Below, piece by piece: positions 1 through 5,882 of a stretch of 12,138 bases of DNA. A model generated the notes under the pieces. It searched no databases, was not told the DNA's origin, and saw nothing but the letters and a program-made list of their open reading frames with translations. The position numbers and the translations under genes are program-made. Each line of letters begins with the position of its first letter. Positions within the stretch are counted from its first letter, which is position 1. Source of the stretch: Acidimicrobiaceae bacterium (GTDB taxonomy: Bacteria; Actinomycetota; Acidimicrobiia; Acidimicrobiales; RAAP-2); NCBI GenBank assembly GCA_003152555.1, contig PMAL01000197.1, positions 11,809-23,946 of the forward strand. The letters are read 5' to 3'.

Positions 1-328
1 CCGCCACCGCGTCACAGAACTTCGGGTTGTACTTCATGGTGCATGAGCCCAACGGGTAGGCACCGAGGTCCACCGAGAATTGCCGGTGCGACAGACGCGT
101 GAAGTGAGCCACGAGGTCGCGCTCCGAGACCTCCGCGAGCGGCACCACGTCGGGGTTGAGGTGGCTCGCGGCGAACAACTGATCCAGCGGCGTCGCGGGG
201 ATGCCGGTCGTGCGCAGTTGATACGCCGCACGACCCGCAACGGACATCTCGAATATCGTCGGCTCGACTTCGTGGCCCAGCAAGGGCGCGGAAGCCGCGC
301 GACCGCCCGGATGGGCCCTCGTCGCCAT
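1..328 (-). CDS. gcvPB: Glycine dehydrogenase (decarboxylating) subunit 2, N-terminal part (cut by window edge)
   Basis: The first 109 residues of the catalytic subunit of two-subunit glycine dehydrogenase (P protein), which with PLP decarboxylates glycine and passes the aminomethyl group to lipoylated GcvH in the cytoplasm. The diagnostic motif is YPLGSCTMKYNPK at residues 91-103, preceded by SERDLVAHFTRLSHRQFSVD (68-87); both are hallmark GcvPB sequences. The PLP-binding lysine lies beyond the left edge. The ATG at 326-328 shares one base with the TGA of gcvPA (TGATG), so translation is probably coupled and both subunits made together. The frame stays open to the edge, so the gene is cut by the window and nothing suggests it is broken. 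Confidence 0.95.
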   Translation of the reverse strand, partial: MATRAHPGGRAASAPLLGHEVEPTIFEMSVAGRAAYQLRTTGIPATPLDQLFAASHLNPDVVPLAEVSERDLVAHFTRLSHRQFSVDLGAYPLGSCTMKYNPKFCDAVA

Positions 329-1692
329 CAGCTGATCGCCTTGGTCAAGGTCTTTACGTAGAGATCGATGTCCGCCTTCGTGCGACGTTCGGTCGCAGTG
401 ACCAGGATTACGCGATCGCTCTCGCACCGCGCATCAATGGGGCCGTCGCTGTTAAGCGCCTGCGTTGACAGACCACCCAGGATGCCGTTATCAGCCATGC
501 GCGACAACACCTTTGACGCCTTCCTGGGAACGCGGTACGCAAACTCGCGAAAGAACGGCTGCGTCGAGATGGGTTCAACGCCCTTGATCTTGGTCACTTC
601 GTCAAAGAGGAAATGCGCGCCCTGTGCGCAGCGTGTCGCCACTTCGCGAAGTCCGTAGGTGCCGAGCCAACCGAGTTGGATGGCGGCGGTGACGGCCATC
701 AGGGTTTGGTTGGTGCACACATTCGACGTCGCCTTCTCGCGACGGATGTCTTGTTCGCGAGCACGCAATGTCGTCACGAACGCGCGTCGATCATTGGAGT
801 CGACGGTCTCGCCCACGATGCGCCCCGGCAACCGGCGCACGAGGTCGTTTGTACAAGCGAAGAGTCCGAGATACGGGCCGCCGTACGCCAGGGGCGTGCC
901 AAACGCCTGACCTTCACCCACAAAGACGTCTGCGCCCCACTGTCCGGCGGTCTTTAACACTCCGGCCGCCACGGGGTCGGCCCCCAGGACGAGCAGTGCG
1001 TCGTTGGCGACGGCCAAACGCTGGGCCTCGCTCATGTCCTCCATGATGCCCAGGTAGTTCGGGTAGGAAGCGACGATGGCAGCCGCACCGGAACAGTCGA
1101 CGCTCCCCCAGTCAGTGACGCCGTCCTTTAGTGGAACTTCGATGACGACGTGTCCGGTGCCGTGCGCAAAGGTGCGCACCACGGCGCGCCAGTGGGGATG
1201 CACGCCAGCCGAGACGACCATCTTCTCTCGACCGGTGGCCCCCGCGGCCATGTTGAGCGCCTCGACCATGGCGGTCGCCGCGTCGTAGAGCGACGCGTTG
1301 GCGACGGGCAGACCGCTCAGTCTCGACACCAAAGTCTGGTACTCAAAGATTGCTTGCAGCACACCCTGGGCGACTTCGGGTTGATACGGCGTGTAAGCCG
1401 TCACGAACTCGGAACGGCTGCTCAGCATCTTTACCACCGCCGGCACTTCGTGGTCGTAGGCCCCGGCGCCCGCGAAGCAGAGCATCTTGCTCGCCTGCGC
1501 GCGATTGGCGTCGGTGTAACGGGTGAAATTGGCCGCCACGTCAGGTTCGCTCAAACCGGCAGGCAGATCAAGTCCCTGCGAGAGTCGCACGGCCGAGGGA
1601 ATGTGGGCGAAGAGTTGTTCCAGTGAGTCCATGCCGAGGAAGCGCAACATTTCGTCTACTTCTTCTGGCGTGTGCGGCAGGTAATCAGCCAC
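328..1692 (-). CDS. gcvPA: Glycine dehydrogenase (decarboxylating) subunit 1
   Basis: A 454-residue GcvPA, the partner of GcvPB in the split P protein; the family is usually about 440-450 residues, so this is full length. Recognisable family segments are FAGAGAYDH (73-81), AYTPYQPEVAQG (99-110) and LYDAATA (135-141), followed by the PLP-fold type I aminotransferase-like body. The start is GTG at 1690-1692, one base after the gcvT stop codon, with a good ribosome site AAAGGTGA (minus strand, 1706-1699) six bases upstream inside the end of gcvT. It lies third from last to second from last in a gcvT-gcvPA-gcvPB order. Mycobacteria carry a fused P protein instead, so the split form is a lineage marker. 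Confidence 0.96.
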   Translation of the reverse strand: MADYLPHTPEEVDEMLRFLGMDSLEQLFAHIPSAVRLSQGLDLPAGLSEPDVAANFTRYTDANRAQASKMLCFAGAGAYDHEVPAVVKMLSSRSEFVTAYTPYQPEVAQGVLQAIFEYQTLVSRLSGLPVANASLYDAATAMVEALNMAAGATGREKMVVSAGVHPHWRAVVRTFAHGTGHVVIEVPLKDGVTDWGSVDCSGAAAIVASYPNYLGIMEDMSEAQRLAVANDALLVLGADPVAAGVLKTAGQWGADVFVGEGQAFGTPLAYGGPYLGLFACTNDLVRRLPGRIVGETVDSNDRRAFVTTLRAREQDIRREKATSNVCTNQTLMAVTAAIQLGWLGTYGLREVATRCAQGAHFLFDEVTKIKGVEPISTQPFFREFAYRVPRKASKVLSRMADNGILGGLSTQALNSDGPIDARCESDRVILVTATERRTKADIDLYVKTLTKAIS

Positions 1693-1693
1693 G

Positions 1694-2746
1694 TCACTTC
1701 ACCTTTCGCACGAAGGGCAGTTTCGTAATGGTGCCCGCGATGTCACGACCGCGCAGCGACACGCTGACGGGCGTCGCGTCCTCAAACTCCCCGCCGAGTA
1801 GTCCCATACCAATGCCACGTTCTAGGACCGGCGAAAAATTGCCGGACGTCAGCAGACCAACTGACGAACCGTCGACGAAGACTTCTGCGCCGTCACGCAG
1901 CGGCTGACGGCCCTCAACCCACACGCCCGCAAGCAGGCGCCGTGGTCCACGCGACTGTTCTTCCAGCACCTTGTCGCGACCGCGAAAGGTCTCCTTGTCC
2001 CAACCGAGCACCCAGCCCAGGCGTGCTTCGAGCGTCGTGGATGAAAGGCTCAATTCGTGCCCGTAGAGCGGCAGCGCTGCTTCAAGGCGCAACGTGTCAC
2101 GTGCGCCGAGCCCCGCCGGCGTAATGTCGGCCGCAACTAGGGCCCGCAAGAGGTGATCGGCCACCTCGTTGGGCGCCGCGATCTCTAGACCTGCTTCGCC
2201 GGTATACCCGGTGCCCGCCACGCGCACTTCAACACCTTCGAAGTCAAAACGGGTCACTCGAAAACGTTCAACCTCCGCGAAGCGTCCGTCAACCGTGGCG
2301 ACTTTGGCGCGCGCATTGGGCCCCTGAACAGCCAAAACGCACCGCTCTGGTGTGACGTCGACGCCCGGTAACGCCGAGGTCACACCCGAAGTATTCGACG
2401 CATTCGGCATGACGTCAAATTCGTTTTCACCCACCCACCAAACAATGATGTCGTCGACCACAAAGCCGTTGTCGTTGAGCAGGTGTGTGTACTGCGCGCG
2501 ACCCGGGGCAATCTTCGTGAGATCATTCGTCAGCGTTGCTTGCAGCGCATCGAACATTGTCGGTCCGTCACAGCGCACGGTACCCAGGTGGCTCACGTCA
2601 AAGACCACGGCGTCGTTTCGACACGCCAGGTGCTCTTTAACCGTCCCCGTGGCGTACTGCAGCGGCATCTCCCACCCGCCGAAGGGCACGATTTTGGCGC
2701 CTAGTTCGACGTGAGTGTCGAAGAGAAAAGGACGCCGATCACTCAT
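1694..2746 (-). CDS. gcvT: Glycine cleavage system T protein (aminomethyltransferase)
   Basis: A 350-residue GcvT. It moves the methylene carbon from aminomethyl-lipoyl-GcvH to tetrahydrofolate, giving 5,10-methylene-THF and ammonia. Seen: FGGWEMPLQY (22-31), FDVSHLG (49-55), the VVDDIIV strand at 96-102 whose Asp pair (98-99) includes the conserved folate/catalysis aspartate of the family, GYTGEAG (around 178-185) and GLGARDTLRLEAALPLYGHE (about 213-232), all typical T-protein motifs. Length is slightly short of the usual 360-370 but no motif is missing. The ATG at 2744-2746 has no strong Shine-Dalgarno; a TAGGCT box sits 7 nt upstream, overlapping the stop codon of the preceding gene, so some transcripts may begin at the start codon. 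Confidence 0.96.
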   Translation of the reverse strand: MSDRRPFLFDTHVELGAKIVPFGGWEMPLQYATGTVKEHLACRNDAVVFDVSHLGTVRCDGPTMFDALQATLTNDLTKIAPGRAQYTHLLNDNGFVVDDIIVWWVGENEFDVMPNASNTSGVTSALPGVDVTPERCVLAVQGPNARAKVATVDGRFAEVERFRVTRFDFEGVEVRVAGTGYTGEAGLEIAAPNEVADHLLRALVAADITPAGLGARDTLRLEAALPLYGHELSLSSTTLEARLGWVLGWDKETFRGRDKVLEEQSRGPRRLLAGVWVEGRQPLRDGAEVFVDGSSVGLLTSGNFSPVLERGIGMGLLGGEFEDATPVSVSLRGRDIAGTITKLPFVRKVK

Positions 2747-2753
2747 GCGTTTC

Positions 2754-2759
2754 AGCCTA
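2754..2759 (-). promoter_or_regulatory. Candidate -10 box for a leaderless gcvT transcript
   Basis: TAGGCT on the minus strand, 7 nt before the gcvT ATG; its TAG is also the stop codon of the upstream nuclease-like gene. It matches the spacing of five other start codons in this window. As gcvT could also be read from the MerR promoter, this would be an internal promoter. No good -35 was seen. Confidence 0.4.
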
Positions 2760-3152
2760 TGCTGCGGGCGCGGCGGCGTGAAGGCCGTGACGCAGGATCA
2801 GCGCGTTGAAGTCGCGCTGGTAGACCACGATCAGCTCGACCTCAGGGTAGAGCTCGCGGAACTGTCGGATCTTCTGGTTCTTCTTCGAGACCGAGCGTTG
2901 GTCGAGCACGGTCATCTCAATAAAGAGGTGTCGACCGGGCAGGAAGAAGTCCGGTCGAAAACCGCGCACGGGCTGACCGTCGTCGTTCCACGCCAGTGGG
3001 AACTCAATAGGCTCGTAGACCCACTCAATCCCGTAGAGGCTCAAAAGGCTCGCAAAAACCCGTTCACTGGGGTGAGCAAATTGCGCGTTTTCCGAAACAA
3101 CAAGGCTGGGGTGCCGACGGCGAGACTCCTCGCCCGGTGCCGGTTTGGTCAC
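2757..3152 (-). CDS. Small PD-(D/E)XK nuclease-like protein of unknown function
   Basis: 131 residues. I recognise an actinobacterial conserved family without an established role: a HPSE helix (27-30), EWVYEP (43-48), FRPDFFLP (65-72), LFIEMT (76-81), then a basic helix SKKNQKIRQFRELYP (89-103) and a strand VELIVVYQRDF (105-115). The spacing D68-x10-E79-x-T81 resembles a PD-(D/E)XK core (as in Vsr-like and restriction-type folds), with Glu30 a possible extra metal ligand. The expected motif lysine is Thr81; Lys90, Lys91 or Lys94 could replace it, or the protein may have lost nuclease activity. The GTG start (3150-3152) overlaps the MerR stop as GTGA and has an AAGGAGA site ten bases upstream. 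The fold is inferred from motifs, and no function is claimed. Confidence 0.8.
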   Translation of the reverse strand: MTKPAPGEESRRRHPSLVVSENAQFAHPSERVFASLLSLYGIEWVYEPIEFPLAWNDDGQPVRGFRPDFFLPGRHLFIEMTVLDQRSVSKKNQKIRQFRELYPEVELIVVYQRDFNALILRHGLHAAAPAA

Positions 3153-3607
3153 GCCGTGAGGGTCTCCTTCTCCGACGTCACGTTCTGAATTTGGCGAATC
3201 ATGGTCGTAAGTTCGGCGACCACGCCCGCCAGCGGGACAATATTAAAGACACCCTGGCCACCACGAAGCAGGTCGACCAGGTCGCCGTCGCTCTTGGCGA
3301 GCACCGAGCCCGAATCGCTCATGACGAGACTCGAGGAGGCGAGATCGGCGCCCAGGGCACTGCGCAGGCACTCAACGGCCTGCCGAGTTCGATTGAGCGA
3401 GAGGCCGGAGTTGAGCAGCGATTTAATAACCTTTATCTCCAGGACGTCGCTGTAGCTGTAAGAACGTTTTGACCCGCTGCCCGTAGCGGGGGTAATTGAG
3501 GGCGTCACCAAATTGGTCCTCGCCCAGTAGTCCAACTGACGGTAGGTCACGCCGGTGAGGCGACATACCGTAGGGCCACTAAATCCAGTAGTAAGAGAAT
3601 CTGCCAT
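3149..3607 (-). CDS. MerR-family transcriptional regulator (Rv1828-like)
   Basis: 152 residues. The N-terminal winged helix-turn-helix is clear: FSGPTVCRLTGVTYRQLDYW (9-28), then PATGSGSKRSYSYSDVLEIK (40-59), which forms the wing and second HTH of MerR proteins. The C-terminal part contains VVDLL-type and GGQGVFNIV (116-124) segments that resemble mycobacterial Rv1828 rather than metal-sensing MerRs; no paired cysteines for metal binding are seen. Rv1828 lies near gcvH and garA in mycobacteria, so proximity to glycine-cleavage genes recurs. The ATG is supported by GGAGGGA (minus strand, 3620-3614) six bases upstream. It heads the operon and overlaps the next gene by 4 bp. A palindrome over its own promoter suggests autoregulation (inference). 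Ligand unknown. Confidence 0.93.
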   Translation of the reverse strand: MADSLTTGFSGPTVCRLTGVTYRQLDYWARTNLVTPSITPATGSGSKRSYSYSDVLEIKVIKSLLNSGLSLNRTRQAVECLRSALGADLASSSLVMSDSGSVLAKSDGDLVDLLRGGQGVFNIVPLAGVVAELTTMIRQIQNVTSEKETLTA

Positions 3608-3613
3608 ACGTAG

Positions 3614-3620
3614 TCCCTCC
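3614..3620 (-). promoter_or_regulatory. Strong ribosome binding site of the MerR gene
   Basis: GGAGGGA on the minus strand, six bases before the ATG. It fixes the start and contrasts with the SD-less starts of most other operon-leading genes here, so this message has a true 5' leader of roughly 45 nt. Confidence 0.8.
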
Positions 3621-3651
3621 CGACCGAGGCTTGTCCAGATTACCGCGATGT

Positions 3652-3667
3652 ACTACACGAGTGTAGT
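3652..3667. promoter_or_regulatory. 16-bp palindrome, candidate MerR operator
   Basis: A perfect inverted repeat ACTACAC-GA-GTGTAGT, 45 bp upstream of the MerR start codon. The proposed -10 box lies inside it. MerR proteins bind palindromes in the spacer or -10 region of their own promoter, so autoregulation is the simplest reading. Which protein binds is inferred. Confidence 0.5.
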
Positions 3668-3689
3668 TTCGCCAACGGCTACTCAACAA
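3660..3689 (-). promoter_or_regulatory. Candidate promoter of the MerR-gcv operon
   Basis: On the minus strand, TTGTTG (3689-3684) is followed 18 bases later by TACACT (3665-3660). The -35 lies in the last codons of thiG and the -10 inside the palindrome. The same nine bases AACTACACT occur at the GT87-like gene's promoter, which supports TACACT as a real -10. Assignment by eye only. Confidence 0.4.
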
Positions 3690-4458
3690 ATAAATCTGGG
3701 CGACCGAGCGCCGGCGAGGACGCTTCGGCGTGAAGTCGGGGCGGAATACGGCCTGCACGGTAGGCCAGGTACCCGGCGCGCACGGCGTCGCGGATGGCTT
3801 CGGCCATCATTACCGGGTCCAGGGCCCTATTTATGGCCGAGGCCGCCAGCACCCCGTCACAGCCCAGTTCCATCGCGAGCGCCGCGTCTGAAGCCGTGCC
3901 CACACCGGCATCGAGTAATACCGGCACGCTGATGCGCTCACAGATGAGCGATATCGCGTGCGGATTGCGGATACCGAGCCCCGAGCCAATGGGCGAACCC
4001 AGGGGCATCACCGCGACGCAACCCAACTGCTCCAAACGTTGGGCGACGATGAGATCGTCCGAAGTGTAGGCCCACACTTCAAAACCGTCTTCGACTAAAT
4101 GTTGGGCGGCGACCAGGGTCTCGGAGGTGTCGGGCAGCAACGTGACGTCATCACCAATGACTTCGAGTTTGACGACGTTGGTCGAGAAGGCTTCGCGGGC
4201 GAGTTCGGCGACCTTGACCGCCTCGACGGCGCTGAAACAACCGGCAGTGTTCGGCAGTAACGAAAAATGACGTCGTTCCAGCAGGTCGTAGATCGATCCC
4301 TCCACGTTGGGGTCGACGCGGCGTAACGCCACCGTCGCGATCGTCGATTCACTCACGATCAACGAGGCGTCCAGAATGTCCATCGAACGAAATCCGCCCG
4401 TACCCATGACGAGACGCGACGGCGACGTCAGTGAACCAACACAAAAGGACTCAGACAC
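3679..4458 (-). CDS. thiG: Thiazole synthase
   Basis: 259 residues from the chosen GTG, matching the usual 255-260. ThiG builds thiazole phosphate from 1-deoxyxylulose 5-phosphate, dehydroglycine and the sulfur of ThiS thiocarboxylate, for thiamine synthesis. Seen: VMGTGGF (17-23), RRVDPN (46-51), LLPNTAG (67-73), the Schiff-base lysine in VVKLEV (Lys97), VMPLGSPIGSGLGI and a C-terminal AGRIPPRLHAEASSP tail typical of the family. The frame continues upstream to a TTG at 4510-4512, but that would run into the divergent thiD; GTG at 4456-4458 gives the family-typical N-terminus and sits 7 nt after a TACGCT box. thiS, thiO and thiE are not in the window. The 71-bp gap to the MerR gene contains the latter's promoter. 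Confidence 0.95.
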   Translation of the reverse strand: MSESFCVGSLTSPSRLVMGTGGFRSMDILDASLIVSESTIATVALRRVDPNVEGSIYDLLERRHFSLLPNTAGCFSAVEAVKVAELAREAFSTNVVKLEVIGDDVTLLPDTSETLVAAQHLVEDGFEVWAYTSDDLIVAQRLEQLGCVAVMPLGSPIGSGLGIRNPHAISLICERISVPVLLDAGVGTASDAALAMELGCDGVLAASAINRALDPVMMAEAIRDAVRAGYLAYRAGRIPPRLHAEASSPALGRPDLFVE

Positions 4459-4465
4459 AAGGTCA

Positions 4466-4471
4466 AGCGTA
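4466..4471 (-). promoter_or_regulatory. Candidate -10 box for leaderless thiG
   Basis: TACGCT on the minus strand, 7 nt before the GTG start. No Shine-Dalgarno is present between them, which fits a transcript beginning at the start codon. It also favours GTG 4458 over the upstream TTG. Confidence 0.45.
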
Positions 4472-4493
4472 CTAAGCAATTGGGCTTCATCAT

Positions 4494-4499
4494 TAAGGT
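4494..4499 (+). promoter_or_regulatory. Candidate -10 box for leaderless thiD
   Basis: TAAGGT, 7 nt before the GTG at 4507. The AAGG inside it could instead act as a weak ribosome site at 8 nt spacing, so the two readings compete. It stands back to back with the thiG box at 4466-4471. Confidence 0.4.
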
Positions 4500-4506
4500 T
4501 GAAACA

Positions 4507-5325
4507 GTGCAACCCCTCACCGCCCTCACCATCGCCGGATCGGACTCTGGCGGCGGGGCCGGCATCCAGGCCGACCTACGGACCTTCAGCGCCTTTCAAA
4601 TGCACGGCACGTGTGCCATCACTGCCATCACCGCACAGAACACCCTCGGCGTGGTCGCGGTGCTCGCCCTCGACCCCGACCTGGTCGTCGCCCAAGTCGA
4701 GTCAGTGGTCAATGACTTCTCAGTGGTCGCGGTCAAGACGGGCATGTTGGCTCAGCCGTCCACGGTTGTGAGGGTCGCCGAACTGGCACGCAGCGGACTG
4801 CTCCCCTACCTGGTGGTCGATCCGGTGCTCGTGTCAACGAGCGGACAGATGCTGATGGCAGACGGCGGGGCCGAGACCTACCGCGAGGCGCTGTTACCGC
4901 TCGCCTACGTCGTGACCCCCAATATCCGAGAAGCCGCAGTGCTGTGTGACGTCGACGTGCACGACGTCACGAACTTAGAGGACATGGTCTCGCTCGCCCA
5001 GACCCTGCTCGCCATGGGACCGCAGTACGTGCTCGTCAAGGGCGGACACTTCGCGCGGTCGTCGTTGGGCGAGCGCACGCCCGACGCGTTGGTGGGTAAC
5101 AACGAGGTCACGGTCTTTGACGCCGCCCGGGTTGACACGAACAACGATCACGGCACTGGATGCTCGCTGTCGGCGGCTCTCTGCGCCGGCCTCGGACTCG
5201 GTCGCTCGCTGCCTGACGCGACTCGCGACGCCAAATCATTTGTGCTCTCAGCGCTCAACGGCGCCCGTACGTGGCAGCTGGGCCAGGGGCGCGGTCCCAT
5301 TGACCACTTAGGCTGGAATTCGTGA
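4507..5325 (+). CDS. thiD: Hydroxymethylpyrimidine/phosphomethylpyrimidine kinase
   Basis: 272 residues, a ribokinase-fold kinase that phosphorylates HMP and HMP-phosphate to HMP-diphosphate for thiamine synthesis. Seen: ALTIAGSDSGGGAGIQAD (6-23), the substrate-binding start; VVDPVLVSTSG (103-113); VLVKGGH (175-181); and NDHGTGCSLSAAL (213-225), the anion hole with the conserved Cys219. It ends IDHLGW as many ThiD proteins do. The frame extends to a TTG at 4480, but ThiD proteins begin a few residues before ALTIAGSD, so GTG 4507 is preferred. No fused ThiE or TenA domain. Divergent from thiG and overlapping the next gene by 4 bp (GTGA). The first 25 nt before the start leave no room for a TPP riboswitch. 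Confidence 0.95.
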   Translation: MQPLTALTIAGSDSGGGAGIQADLRTFSAFQMHGTCAITAITAQNTLGVVAVLALDPDLVVAQVESVVNDFSVVAVKTGMLAQPSTVVRVAELARSGLLPYLVVDPVLVSTSGQMLMADGGAETYREALLPLAYVVTPNIREAAVLCDVDVHDVTNLEDMVSLAQTLLAMGPQYVLVKGGHFARSSLGERTPDALVGNNEVTVFDAARVDTNNDHGTGCSLSAALCAGLGLGRSLPDATRDAKSFVLSALNGARTWQLGQGRGPIDHLGWNS

Positions 5326-5882
5326 GCGATCCCAGCAAACCGCCTCTCACGACGACTACGAGCATCTGGCCCGCGGCCTCAATCTTCATCCTGGCGATTG
5401 TCGTGCTCGGCAGTTTCATGATCATCAACCTGGTATCGGACCAGGGCGTTGTCACCACAACCACCACCGTGCCCAACATCGTGGGTGGACTGGCGGCAGA
5501 GTCGTCGAGCGTCATCCTGGAGAACTGCCAGCAGCCCGACAACCCACCGGTCAACATTGCTGACGCCCTGCTCGTGCCCCAGACGACGCAATCAACCGGG
5601 CCCACGCAACTGCCCAACGAGGGCGCGGGTGACTTCGACTGTTTCCGCCCGCTCGTTACCCAAGCCAGTCCCGACGCGCTGCTCAACTTCTACACGACGC
5701 AGTTAGAAGCCCGGGGTTGGAACCTGTTTTCTAAGGGCGCCGCCAACGGCGACCCGCAGCAGCTCTTTCAAAAGGCCGGATCGGACAGCTTCTACTGGGT
5801 GGTGGGCATCACGGTCCAGTCATCAACGAAGACCTCAGCCCACTGGACGTACACGATCTACCAAAACTCCGGCGCGGTCTAG
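5322..5882 (+). CDS. Membrane-anchored extracytoplasmic protein of unknown function
   Basis: 186 residues that I do not recognise. A short cytoplasmic N-terminus is followed by one hydrophobic segment (about 16-38, IFILAIVVLGSFMIINLV) and a Thr-rich linker (TTTTT, 45-49), so the rest is probably outside the membrane. The outer part has two cysteines (Cys69, Cys107) that could form a disulfide and a compact segment ASPDALLNFYTTQLEARGW (115-133), the pattern of helix then Gly-Trp strand found in many small secreted actinobacterial domains. No lipobox. The GTG start overlaps the thiD stop (GTGA), so expression is probably coupled to thiD, yet nothing shows a thiamine role. Its stop codon shares CTAG with the convergent membrane gene. 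Confidence 0.8.
   Translation: MSDPSKPPLTTTTSIWPAASIFILAIVVLGSFMIINLVSDQGVVTTTTTVPNIVGGLAAESSSVILENCQQPDNPPVNIADALLVPQTTQSTGPTQLPNEGAGDFDCFRPLVTQASPDALLNFYTTQLEARGWNLFSKGAANGDPQQLFQKAGSDSFYWVVGITVQSSTKTSAHWTYTIYQNSGAV

Noticed and set aside
1150..1626. 158-codon plus-strand open frame inside gcvPA
   Set aside because: It lies antisense to a confidently identified gene and has Arg/His/Gly-rich composition typical of a high-GC shadow frame.
2747..2756. Glycine riboswitch before gcvT
   Set aside because: Only 10 bases separate gcvT from the upstream stop codon, and the rest upstream is coding; no tandem aptamer could fit.
4459..4512. Longer thiG from TTG 4512 and longer thiD from TTG 4480
   Set aside because: Both extensions overlap each other on opposite strands and add residues not found at the family N-termini; the GTG starts at 4458 and 4507 fit the families and the promoter boxes.
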